In this document: piece by piece, positions 6,489 to 13,928 of the stretch
Layout: each line of letters starts with the position of its first letter
Numbering within the stretch: position 1 is the first letter of the stretch
Source: CAZOHG01 sp964579725
GTDB taxonomy: Bacteria > Zhuqueibacterota > JdFR-76 > BMS3Abin05
NCBI GenBank assembly: GCA_964579725.1
Contig: CAZOHG010000068.1
Coordinates: 1 to 17,155, forward strand
Reading direction: 5' to 3'
Length of the DNA: 17,155 nt
Notes under the pieces: generated by a model
What the model was told of the DNA's origin: nothing
Seen by the model: only the letters and a program-made list of their open reading frames with translations
The model's database searches: none
Program-made: the position numbers and the translations under genes

Positions 6489-7607
6489 ATGACGCAGAAG
6501 AAAAGCATGTACAGGGTGCAGGAGATCGACGAAAAATGGAATGAACAAATGCTGTCCATCGTCGAGCGTTCTCCTATTGAAGCCGGCGGCTTGAAGATTG
6601 TCTTCGACAGGCGTCCCGATATTTTTTTCCTGCCGCGAATCCGATCTAAAAAATTCCGCTGTGCCGGTTTTTTCGTGCGCGATCGCCTTGGCGGGTTTGC
6701 TATGATGTTGGAAAAGGAATTGTTTGTCAAAGGTACGCCGCAAACGGTGCTCTATTTTGGGAATTTGGTTGTCGCGCCGTTCGCCCGAAGGAAGGGATTT
6801 TTTTATCGCCTCTCCGACTTTTTTCTAAAAGATTTGCCGGAGAATATTCGGTTCGGCTACGCCGTCATCCTGAGCGGAAACGAGAACGCAAAACGGCTGC
6901 TCAATCGATTTCACCCTCGCTACCCCAATATGCCTCATTCCAGAATAATCGGCCGGTGGCGGGTGAAAAATATCATTTTGGCACGGAGTTTTTGTCGAAA
7001 ATCGAAATACACCGTGCGGCATGCCCGAATGGAGGACATCGGAGCCATTGCCCGATTGCTCGGAAATGAGTACAAAACCCGCCTGTTTGGCCCTGTGGTC
7101 ACCCCGGAATCTATTTTGGAAAATCTTAAAATCTGGCCCGATTTTTCAATCGACAATTATTATGTTGCGGAAGCCCACGGGGAGATTGTGGGGGTTTGTT
7201 GTGCCTGGGATATGGCTCCGGTGAAGAAAAATCGCGTCCTTTCGTACGGACGGCAATTTGCGTGGAAAAGAGCGCTCATTCATTTTTCGGCGCCCTTTTT
7301 CCATTACCCCAAATTACCGGCAAACGGCGAACCTTTTCGGGAAGTGACCATTACCGATTACGCCGTCCGGGACCGAAATCCTGACATCTTGCAGGCACTG
7401 CTCTTGAAAATTTTTCGGGAATACCGGCAGAAACGCTATCATCTGCTGATCTTTGGATTTCCGGAGAAGGACCCCCTTGGGGTGGCGGTGCGTCCGTTTC
7501 CGTCGCAGTCGGTTGTTTCGGAAATCATCCTTTTTTCCAAATCTCAGGAATGGGTCGACCGATTTTCAGACCCTTCTTTGCCTTTGGTTGACATGCTTCT
7601 TTTGTAA
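6489..7607 (+). CDS. Two-domain GNAT-family N-acetyltransferase-like protein
   Basis: This 372-residue protein appears to be two GNAT folds in a row. The first, residues 8-165, has the strand-turn-helix acetyl-CoA motif as LVVAPFARRKGFFYRL (93-108), close to the V-x-P-x-x-R-x-x-G pattern, followed by LSGNENAKRLLNRF. The second starts at KYTVRHARMEDIGAIARLL (173-191), a standard GNAT opening, with the strand YYVAEAHGEIVGVCCAW at 224-240, but its acetyl-CoA motif is degenerate. GNAT proteins transfer acyl groups from acyl-CoA or acyl-ACP to amines. In this operon a plausible acceptor is the amino group left by the DUF3419 enzyme. GAGGTG lies just before the ATG, and only 12 bases separate it from the DUF3419 stop. 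No membrane segment is obvious. The function is inferred from fold and context only. Confidence 0.78.
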   Translation: MTQKKSMYRVQEIDEKWNEQMLSIVERSPIEAGGLKIVFDRRPDIFFLPRIRSKKFRCAGFFVRDRLGGFAMMLEKELFVKGTPQTVLYFGNLVVAPFARRKGFFYRLSDFFLKDLPENIRFGYAVILSGNENAKRLLNRFHPRYPNMPHSRIIGRWRVKNIILARSFCRKSKYTVRHARMEDIGAIARLLGNEYKTRLFGPVVTPESILENLKIWPDFSIDNYYVAEAHGEIVGVCCAWDMAPVKKNRVLSYGRQFAWKRALIHFSAPFFHYPKLPANGEPFREVTITDYAVRDRNPDILQALLLKIFREYRQKRYHLLIFGFPEKDPLGVAVRPFPSQSVVSEIILFSKSQEWVDRFSDPSLPLVDMLLL

Positions 7608-7636
7608 AAACAATTCTGAATTTTAGGTACGGTCAA

Positions 7637-8542
7637 ATGAGCAAATTGGCGGATCAGAAAAAATCGCAAAGAGATTGGTCGGAGTTTTGTGCGCCGGGTA
7701 CAAATGTCCGCCCGCACCGAGCGGTTCTTTCCAACGGCGTGTCTTTGCGAGTGGTTTCATTTTATCCCGCGTCGGAGCACCACCCCTTTCCAGTAGTCAT
7801 GGTACCCGGATTGGTTTCGGTCATGCTCACGTTTAGAAAGATCCTGATTGAGCTTACCCGTGATTTTGTGGTGCACTATGTGGAGACGCGAGAAAAATCC
7901 TCTTCCGTGGTTCCGAAAGGAGCTTCATACGATGTTGCCGCCATCGGATCGGATGTTGTGGAAATCATTTCCCAGATGGGCCTAAAACACCGGCAGTACA
8001 TTTTATTCGGCGCTTCGCTGGGGGCCACAGCCCTGCTGGATCAGTACCGATTTTTGAGAGCCGAGCCCTTTTGCCTTGTTTTGTTGGAGCCGAACGCTGT
8101 TTTCGATTATCCCAGGTGGAGTCTTCCCGTGATTCGATTTGCCGCACCGCTGTTTCGGGTGATTCGGCCCGTGGCCAAATGGTATTTAAAAAATATTCGA
8201 ATGAACACCCAGGAAGATTACGAAATGTACCGCATTTCCTCTCGGGCTCTGGATGCCGCCGATCCGCACAAATTAAGAAATACGATTTTGGCCATTTCAA
8301 AATACCAGATATGGGATCGGTTGCACCCCATTGCGACTCCCGCGCTTGTTGTCAGCGCCTCCAAAGACACCTTTCACAGACACGAGGACATTACCCGAAT
8401 TGTGTCTCTGCTGGGCCGGTGCACCCACTGCGATCTCGAAATCCACGAGCGTACCCATAGCGCAGAATTTGTCGAATGTGTGCGACAATTTGTGGGTCAG
8501 GTGGGAAAAACACAGCCGGTCGATTTGCAAAAGGGATTGTGA
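7637..8542 (+). CDS. Alpha/beta hydrolase
   Basis: A 301-residue hydrolase with a recognisable catalytic triad: nucleophile Ser127 in GASLG (nucleophile elbow after YILF), Asp244 in SASKDTF, and His274 in ERTHSAEF. The oxyanion-hole region is PVVMVPGLVSVM (52-63). A lid or cap of about 70 residues (RWSLPVIRFAAPLF to RMNTQEDYEMYR) lies between strand 6 and the Asp. There is no signal peptide, so it should act in the cytoplasm. Fold members are esterases, thioesterases, lipases or acyltransferases. As the last gene of the exporter/DUF3419/GNAT operon it may trim or transfer an acyl chain. A weak AGGT precedes the ATG, 29 bases after the GNAT stop. It meets the MlaD-like gene tail to tail at a distance of 40 bases with no visible terminator. 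Confidence 0.82.
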   Translation: MSKLADQKKSQRDWSEFCAPGTNVRPHRAVLSNGVSLRVVSFYPASEHHPFPVVMVPGLVSVMLTFRKILIELTRDFVVHYVETREKSSSVVPKGASYDVAAIGSDVVEIISQMGLKHRQYILFGASLGATALLDQYRFLRAEPFCLVLLEPNAVFDYPRWSLPVIRFAAPLFRVIRPVAKWYLKNIRMNTQEDYEMYRISSRALDAADPHKLRNTILAISKYQIWDRLHPIATPALVVSASKDTFHRHEDITRIVSLLGRCTHCDLEIHERTHSAEFVECVRQFVGQVGKTQPVDLQKGL

Positions 8543-8582
8543 AATGGTGGTCGCCACACGTGAACTGGGGCTCCCGTTTTCC

Positions 8583-9482
8583 CTAAAACAGCTTGACCTT
8601 TACGTTAAGAAATTTGTCGGGATTTTTCTTGACTTCACTCAAAATCCAATCCAGATTTTGAAAGGTCCGGTTCATGTGAATGTACAGCGAATCGTCTCGA
8701 ACCAATTTCCCCAGAGTGCCCTTGCCTTGGTGAATAGAGACCAAAATACTGTCCAGAGATTGAGCCGCTCTCCTCGAATGCCCGAGCAAGACGGATAGCG
8801 CCTCGGTGTTTTTCTCCAAATTTTGAATGACCTGCGCCAGGGACTGTTTACTGGTGTCCTGAAGTCCCTTTAGTTGCCGACTCCCCGATTGCAAATTCTG
8901 AATAATGATGTCAATGCGCCTTTTGTTGGCGGTTAGAAGGGTATCCAATGTCCTGACCGAATGGTTCAAATGCACAATGCCTGCGGCCAATCCCTCGCGA
9001 TTGTCGCGGTCTAAAAGTTGGTGGGTTTCCTTCAGCACATTTAGCGCCTCGCCTGACAACAGATCGGCCTTGCGGGAGAGTTTGGTCAGCCCGCTGTGGT
9101 ATTCCCCTGCCACCAAAGCCCCATCGGGAAGGAATGATTTGGACAGACCCGGCTCAATGTCAATCATCATTTCTCCCAAAATATTCTTTTGTTTAATGAT
9201 GAATTTTGAGTCTTTGGGAATCCTTCTGAGGCGCTCTAATTTCAAATGAATGACCACATGCCCACCCTCAATGCTAATATCCTTCACCGAACCGATCTGG
9301 ACGCCCTTGTACATGACATCGTCCCCTTTGGTCAGGGCGCCGGCCTGGTGCACCAGCAGCTTTACCGACAGCCCCTTTTTTAAGAAATTGGAATTACTCA
9401 GATAGAGTACCCCGACAATGAGGATGAGAGTGGCCAGCGTCATGCCCATTCCGATCATTAATTCGTCAGAAAAGCGTTTCAT
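8583..9482 (-). CDS. mlaD: MlaD/MCE-family lipid-transport substrate-binding protein
   Basis: A 299-residue protein with one N-terminal membrane anchor (about 10-28, IGMGMTLATLILIVGVLYL) and a single MCE domain at about 36-115: LLVHQAGALTKGDDVMYKGV, IGSVKDISIEGGHV, KNILGEMMIDIEPG. A long helical, coiled-coil-prone tail follows, ending in GKGTLGKLVRDDSLYIHMN and NLDWILSEVKKNPDKFLNVK. MlaD forms a hexameric ring around a lipid channel on the periplasmic face of the MlaFE transporter. At 299 residues it is longer than E. coli MlaD (183) and resembles the single-MCE, long-tail forms I associate with Bacteroidetes-like bacteria. Its ATG overlaps the stop of the ATPase gene (ATGA, 9482-9479), so the two are coupled. 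It is the last gene of the operon. Confidence 0.9.
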   Translation of the reverse strand: MKRFSDELMIGMGMTLATLILIVGVLYLSNSNFLKKGLSVKLLVHQAGALTKGDDVMYKGVQIGSVKDISIEGGHVVIHLKLERLRRIPKDSKFIIKQKNILGEMMIDIEPGLSKSFLPDGALVAGEYHSGLTKLSRKADLLSGEALNVLKETHQLLDRDNREGLAAGIVHLNHSVRTLDTLLTANKRRIDIIIQNLQSGSRQLKGLQDTSKQSLAQVIQNLEKNTEALSVLLGHSRRAAQSLDSILVSIHQGKGTLGKLVRDDSLYIHMNRTFQNLDWILSEVKKNPDKFLNVKVKLF

Positions 9483-10219
9483 AAAATATCTCCTGTGTTG
9501 CCGGTAATAAAATTTCTCAGGATTGGGTTTTCGTGGGTTCGGAGTTCTTCCCGTGGAATATGCACAATGATTTTTCCCTTGTGAAGCATGGCGATTTCGT
9601 CAGCCAATTTTTCCACACTGTTGATGTCATGGGTAATGACCACCGACGTCACGTCTAATTGCCGATTGAGGCGTTGGATTAAATCATTGATTAAATTGGC
9701 GTTAATCGGGTCCAGTCCCGTTGTCGGCTCGTCGTAAAGCAGGTATTGAGGGCGAATGGCAATGGCTCGAGCGATGCCGACACGCTTTTTCATTCCGCCC
9801 GAAAGCTCCACGGGGTACAGATTTTCCACTCCCTTCAGATCGACCATTTCCAGATTTTCGTGGATGATTCGGCTGATTTCTTTCTGCGTGAGGTGTTTGT
9901 GAATACGCAGCGCAAGGGCGATATTTTCGTAAATTGTCAGGGAATCCCAGAGAGCGGCCTCCTGAAACACCATGCTCATTTTAATCCGAATGGTTTGATT
10001 GAGCCGATTTTCGGGAACCCCCACGATATTCAGCCCGTCCACCCAGATTTCACCGGCATCCGGCTGAATGAGCCCAATGATGTGTTTAATCAGGACACTT
10101 TTGCCGGTTCCGCTCATGCCGATGATGCAGGTGATCTTTTTTTCCTTCAGCTCCAAATTGACACCCGAAAGAACCTTTTTGTCGCCAAAGGATTTGTGGA
10201 GATTTTTAATGCGAATCAT
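9479..10219 (-). CDS. mlaF: MlaF-type ABC transporter ATP-binding protein
   Basis: A 246-residue ABC ATPase. Walker A is GMSGTGKS (34-41), the signature LSGGMKKRVGIARAIA begins at 139, Walker B YLLYDEP spans 159-165, and the switch His is in THD (197-199). The Q-loop reads VFQEAALWDSLTIYEN (84-99), typical of the MlaF/TTG2A branch. It powers lipid movement through MlaE and MlaD. I chose the ATG at 10219 because MIRIKNLHKSF is the normal start of this family and its ATGA overlap with the MlaE stop is exact. The open frame continues upstream to 10342, but those residues lie inside mlaE and are rich in Cys and Gly with no family match. The direction of lipid transport cannot be told from sequence. 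Confidence 0.93.
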   Translation of the reverse strand: MIRIKNLHKSFGDKKVLSGVNLELKEKKITCIIGMSGTGKSVLIKHIIGLIQPDAGEIWVDGLNIVGVPENRLNQTIRIKMSMVFQEAALWDSLTIYENIALALRIHKHLTQKEISRIIHENLEMVDLKGVENLYPVELSGGMKKRVGIARAIAIRPQYLLYDEPTTGLDPINANLINDLIQRLNRQLDVTSVVITHDINSVEKLADEIAMLHKGKIIVHIPREELRTHENPILRNFITGNTGDIL

Positions 10220-11019
10220 AGCAGCAAAGCCGAAATAATGTAATCCAGAACAAAAATCGCAATAATGGAACTTACAACAGCGGAAGTGGTGGCATTTCCC
10301 ACCCCCCGGGCCCCTTTGCTCGATTGAAGTCCCCAAAAGCAACTGGCCAAAACCACAATAATGCCGAAAATCAGGGACTTAAAGAGGGAAATAAAGACAT
10401 CGTGTCCGTGAAAAGCCATCCGCATTCCCTTCACGAAACCGGCGTAATCCAAATTAATGGCAAATTTAGTTGAAATGAATCCCGCAAAAACGCTGAAAGC
10501 GATGGAAAAAATCGTCAGCGCCGGAATGGCGAAAATACCGGCCACCAAACGCGGCATAACCAGAATGTCAATCGGGCTAATGGCCATTGTGCGCAGGGCA
10601 TCCACCTGTTCCGTCACCACCATGCTGCCCAATTCCGAGGCAATGCCCGCTCCGGCTCGCCCGGCAATCACCACGGCTGTAATGACGGGCCCCATTTCCA
10701 GCAAAATAGCCCGAAGAACCAGGCCTCCTTCCACATATTTCGCCGTCATGCTGCCCATTTGTGTGCCGATTTGTACCCCCAAAACCAATCCCATAAAAAT
10801 GGCTGTGGTGGCGACAATGGGGAAAGAGCGCCGTCCGATGACAATGAATTCCTCTACAATTTGGGGATGGTAAATGTGAACCTTCCGAATGGCCAAAAAA
10901 CTTTGGACGGCCATGATCGTAAAGCGCCCGTAGAACTGAAAAAAGGTAATGGCCGAGCGCCCGTAGGTCTCTAAAAATCTAATCCACCACACGGTCAAGA
11001 ATTCCGTTTTGTTTGTCAA
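10216..11019 (-). CDS. mlaE: MlaE-type ABC transporter permease
   Basis: A 267-residue inner-membrane permease with about five to six membrane helices. Family landmarks are FIVIGRRSFPIVATTAIFMG, a conserved MGPVITAVVIAGRAGAGIASELG stretch, VTEQVDALRTMAISPIDILVMPRL, and ATTSAVVSSIIAIFVLDYI near the end. It forms the core of the MlaFEDB-type phospholipid transporter. The start is uncertain. TTG at 11019 gives a 41-base overlap with the patatin gene; GTG at 10992 is an alternative; neither has a good ribosome binding site. The stop overlaps the ATPase start by ATGA. No MlaB (STAS) or MlaC gene is in the window, which is common outside proteobacteria. Confidence 0.92.
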   Translation of the reverse strand: MTNKTEFLTVWWIRFLETYGRSAITFFQFYGRFTIMAVQSFLAIRKVHIYHPQIVEEFIVIGRRSFPIVATTAIFMGLVLGVQIGTQMGSMTAKYVEGGLVLRAILLEMGPVITAVVIAGRAGAGIASELGSMVVTEQVDALRTMAISPIDILVMPRLVAGIFAIPALTIFSIAFSVFAGFISTKFAINLDYAGFVKGMRMAFHGHDVFISLFKSLIFGIIVVLASCFWGLQSSKGARGVGNATTSAVVSSIIAIFVLDYIISALLL

Positions 11020-11920
11020 GGGTTTTCTTTTCTAACAGAGTCCAGAGATGAGGCAGGGCTTCGCGCGCAGCCTCTTCACCACGCCGAATAATATCACGGT
11101 AGCGCTTGAAATTGGCCCAGGAAATTCGGTTCACCCGCGGTTTGACGACGAAATCCGCCGCTCGAAGCCGTTCCTGCGTCAAGTGCCAGGTGGCAATTTC
11201 GTCGGCACGGTACAAAATCCGCAGGGCATTTGTCAGCTTTGGGCGTTGCCGAATGCATTTGGTCACGTTAATACCAATGACCAAGTCGGCTCCCAAATGG
11301 TCCACAACTTCCACCGGAATGCTGTCCGAAGCGCCGCCGTCGATGAGAAGGTAGCCGTTGTGTTTCACCGGGGGGAAAATGCCGGGAATGGCTGAACTGG
11401 CCTGAAGCGCCCGGAGAAAACTTCCTTGCCAGAGAACAATTTCCCGCCCTGAAAGTAAATCGGTTGCTACGGCTCCAAAGCGGAGGGGCAGGGTTTCCAA
11501 TGGAGTGTCGTCCATTTGAGAGGTGAACATTTCCTGCACCTCTCCTTCCGAAAGAAGAGAAGGTTGGCGAAAAACCCGCATGAAAGAGAGACGCAGTTTC
11601 AAATTGGTCAGCACGTGGTCCAAGCGATCGTGGGGACTCTCGTTCTCCGTTTTAGCAAATGCCTGAAGGCCGATGTGTTTAAAGAGGGGACTTTCGAAAA
11701 AGCGCACGACCTTTTCTTCCACCGCCTGAGCACTGCCAAATCGGGAAAACAACCCACCCACAATAGCGCCCATGCTGCTGCCAACAATGCAATGGAAAGG
11801 AAAATGGTCGGATTGCAGAACTTTGAGAACCCCGATATGGGCCAGACCTCTTGCGCCTCCGCCTCCCAATGCCAACCCGATTTTCAGAGGTACGTCGGAT
11901 AGGTTTGTCAAATTGCCCAT
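10979..11920 (-). CDS. Patatin-like phospholipase (NTE/RssA type)
   Basis: A 313-residue patatin domain. The oxyanion-hole glycines are GGGGARG (19-25), the nucleophile Ser49 lies in GSSMG (47-51), and the catalytic Asp194 is in IDGGASDSIPV. The Ser-Asp dyad is intact. Bacterial relatives hydrolyse acyl chains from phospholipids or act as acyl-protein esterases. There is no signal peptide, so it should act in the cytoplasm at the inner membrane. It is the first gene of the operon with mlaE, mlaF and mlaD and overlaps mlaE by about 41 bases, which suggests it degrades or remodels lipids handled by that transporter. The ATG at 11920 has a TAA just upstream in frame, which fixes the longest form; the ribosome binding site is poor. 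Confidence 0.9.
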   Translation of the reverse strand: MGNLTNLSDVPLKIGLALGGGGARGLAHIGVLKVLQSDHFPFHCIVGSSMGAIVGGLFSRFGSAQAVEEKVVRFFESPLFKHIGLQAFAKTENESPHDRLDHVLTNLKLRLSFMRVFRQPSLLSEGEVQEMFTSQMDDTPLETLPLRFGAVATDLLSGREIVLWQGSFLRALQASSAIPGIFPPVKHNGYLLIDGGASDSIPVEVVDHLGADLVIGINVTKCIRQRPKLTNALRILYRADEIATWHLTQERLRAADFVVKPRVNRISWANFKRYRDIIRRGEEAAREALPHLWTLLEKKTLDKQNGILDRVVD

Positions 11921-11961
11921 AAAATTTTATTCTTTTGCCCAACATCTCCTGTTTGCTAAAC

Positions 11962-11990
11962 AATGTAAGAGAAAAAAAGCGAAAATCCAA
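11962..11990 (-). promoter_or_regulatory. Candidate promoter for the patatin-mla operon
   Basis: Reading on the minus strand, TTGGAT (11990-11985), 17 bases, then TACATT (11967-11962) lie about 42 bases before the patatin ATG. The same stretch also reads TTTG then TACATTG, a loose resemblance to the TTTG / TAnnTTTG promoters of Bacteroidetes. Both matches are imperfect. Confidence 0.35.
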
Positions 11991-12125
11991 ATGAAAAATA
12001 GTTTTTTACGGTCAAAAGCGAAGAAGGGTTGAAAAAAATCCAGGTGGAAATTGAGGCGGAAAAATGTTAATTTAAAATGGGTCATTTCCCGATTCGATGT
12101 CGATTTGAAAAAGGGAGCAGGCGTC

Positions 12126-12863
12126 GTGGAATTGTCGAACGTTTACATTGGTACCTCCGGCTACAGCTACGAACATTGGCGGGGCGATTTTTATCCGGCC
12201 ACGTTGTCCCCTAAAGAGTACCTTCCCTTTTACGCCCAGCACTTTAACACCGTTGAGATCAATTATTCCTTTTACCACATTCCGGCGGAAAAATCTGTGC
12301 AAAATTGGAAAAATCAGGTGCCTGCGCCGTTCCTTTTTACGCTAAAAGCCAATCGTCAGATTACGCACCGTGCAAAACTCAACCATGTGGAAGGACTAAC
12401 GCGGGTCATGACGTGGCGAATGCATTTGTTGGGCGAAAAAGCCGGGGTGTTGCTTTTTCAGTTGCCCCCAAGCCTTTCCAAAGATTTGGTTCGCCTTGAA
12501 AAATTTTTGCAAATTCTACCTTCTCAAATCCGTTGCGCATTTGAATTTCGAAATCCGTCTTGGTTTGACGAAGAAACTCTCACCCTTTTGCAGCAGTACC
12601 AAGCGGCCTTTTGTATTGTCAGCGCGCCGGATTTTCCCCTTCTAATTCGCGCCACAGCTCCGTTTGTTTATTTTCGTTTCCACGGACAGAAGCAATGGAT
12701 TCACTATTCCTATTCCGAACAAGAACTTCACTTTTGGGCGGAAAAAATGGCGGCCTTTCACCGGCAGGGGAAAGAGGTGTTTGCTTATTTCAACAATGAT
12801 CCCGAAGCCAACGCGGTGCGTAACGCCCAGCGCCTGAAAGAGATTTTGCGCGATTTGCAGTAG
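12126..12863 (+). CDS. DUF72 family protein
   Basis: The start region NVYIGTSGYSYEHWRGDFYP, the segment FNTVEINYSFYHIPAEKSVQNW and the strand CAFEFRNPSWF are the hallmarks of the DUF72 (YecE-like) family, a TIM-barrel-like fold of unknown function often suspected to bind nucleic acid or a nuclease-related ligand. Downstream, YFRFHGQKQWIHYSYSEQEL and EVFAYFNNDPEANAVRNA are also standard for the family. I chose the GTG at 12126, giving 245 residues. It is preceded by AGGGAG at an 8-base distance and matches the usual family length and N-terminus. A longer frame opens at TTG 12051 but adds 25 residues with no family likeness. It stands alone, divergent from the patatin-mla operon and convergent with hflC. 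Confidence 0.88.
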   Translation: MELSNVYIGTSGYSYEHWRGDFYPATLSPKEYLPFYAQHFNTVEINYSFYHIPAEKSVQNWKNQVPAPFLFTLKANRQITHRAKLNHVEGLTRVMTWRMHLLGEKAGVLLFQLPPSLSKDLVRLEKFLQILPSQIRCAFEFRNPSWFDEETLTLLQQYQAAFCIVSAPDFPLLIRATAPFVYFRFHGQKQWIHYSYSEQELHFWAEKMAAFHRQGKEVFAYFNNDPEANAVRNAQRLKEILRDLQ

Positions 12864-12930
12864 GATTGTTTCAAAGCTCTTTTGGAAGAACCATTTCGAA
12901 GCGAAAAAACACACCTATTTTTGTTCCAAC

Positions 12931-12956
12931 AAAAAAGCCGCTTTTCAGAAAGCGGC
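12931..12956 (-). terminator. Intrinsic terminator of hflKC
   Basis: On the minus strand GCCGCTTT, loop CTGA, AAAGCGGC, then TTTTTT forms a perfect 8-bp GC-rich stem followed by six Ts, 34 bases after the hflC stop. Read on the plus strand the same stem is followed only by CTTTG, so it may also weakly stop DUF72 transcripts. Confidence 0.88.
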
Positions 12957-12989
12957 CTTTGAAACACAAGCAGCGAAAAATCCGGGACG

Positions 12990-13928
12990 CTACTTTTTAG
13001 GACTCCTCAGAAATTTCCAGTAGTCGGCTTTGGTGGAAAATACAATGGTACTTCCGGAATCCAGCGAAGCCCGGTAGGTTTGAAGAGTCTTGAGAAAGGA
13101 ATAAAATTCCGGGTCCCGGTTGTAGGCGTTGGCGTAAATCCGTGTGGCTTGGGCGTCCGCTTTGCCTTGAATTTCGACAGCCTTTCGGTAGGCTTCCGAA
13201 GTAATGCGTTGAAGCTCTTTTTCCATGTTTCCCTCAATTTCTGCCATTTGCCCTTTCCCCTCGGAACGGTACCGCTCGGCAATGCGTTTTCGCTCGGAGA
13301 TCATGCGTTCGTATACCTTTTTGCGCACGTCTTCCACGTAATTGATCCGTTTGATGCGCACATCGATGATGTCGATGCCGAATTTGGGAGCGAGACTGTC
13401 GGCAATGGCTAAAATCATCCGGGTGATTTTTTCTCGCCCGAAATGGATTTTTTCCATGACCTTTGTAGAATCTTGCAGGAGCTCGGTGTCTGCGGCTCCC
13501 GCCGGTCGATTGGAGTTTCGAACAACCTCGACGAGCAAATGATCGGAGACCACATCGCGGGTTGCGGCGTCCACAATGTCGTCCAGGCTTCCCTGTGCGC
13601 CGATTTCATTTCCCACCGATTGCAGAAATCGAAGCGGGTCGGCAATTTTCCACCGGGCGGTGGTGTCCAGCCAGATGTATTTTTTGTCTTTGGTGGGGAT
13701 TTGATTTGGGTCTCCGTCCCATTCCAAAATGCGCTTTTCAAAAAAATGGGCTTCCTGAACAAAGGGGATTTTCCAGTGCACGCCGGCGTCGGTAATGATT
13801 TTTCCCACCGGCCGCCCGAACTGGGTAATAACCACCTGCTGGGTTTCGGAAACGGTGTAAAAACCGTTGGCAAAAGTAATCAGAACGAGGAGCGCTAAAA
13901 TGCTCCACACGACGGTTTTTGTGTTCAT
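12990..13928 (-). CDS. hflC: HflC, SPFH-domain regulator of FtsH
   Basis: A 312-residue protein with a single N-terminal membrane anchor (about 5-22, TVVWSILALLVLITFANG) and an SPFH/band-7 domain: VSETQQVVITQFGRPVGKII, AGVHWKIPFVQEAHFFEKRI, then KKYIWLDTTARWKI. A coiled-coil region follows (KRIAERYRSEGKGQMAEIEG) ending in SGSTIVFSTKADYWKFL, which is characteristic of HflC. With HflK it builds a membrane cage around FtsH and tunes membrane-protein degradation. The ATG at 13928 overlaps the hflK stop by ATGA. The frame opens further upstream, to 14084, but that extension lies within hflK and has no membrane or SPFH features. Confidence 0.93.
   Translation of the reverse strand: MNTKTVVWSILALLVLITFANGFYTVSETQQVVITQFGRPVGKIITDAGVHWKIPFVQEAHFFEKRILEWDGDPNQIPTKDKKYIWLDTTARWKIADPLRFLQSVGNEIGAQGSLDDIVDAATRDVVSDHLLVEVVRNSNRPAGAADTELLQDSTKVMEKIHFGREKITRMILAIADSLAPKFGIDIIDVRIKRINYVEDVRKKVYERMISERKRIAERYRSEGKGQMAEIEGNMEKELQRITSEAYRKAVEIQGKADAQATRIYANAYNRDPEFYSFLKTLQTYRASLDSGSTIVFSTKADYWKFLRSPKK

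Noticed and set aside
10220..10342. N-terminal extension of the MlaF ATPase
   Set aside because: Overlaps mlaE, is Cys/Gly-rich with no family match, and the ATG at 10219 has the exact ATGA coupling.
12051..12125. TTG-started extension of the DUF72 protein
   Set aside because: Family similarity begins right after the GTG at 12126, which has a well-placed AGGGAG.
13443..13898. 151-codon plus-strand frame over hflC
   Set aside because: Antisense shadow of hflC with no domain features.
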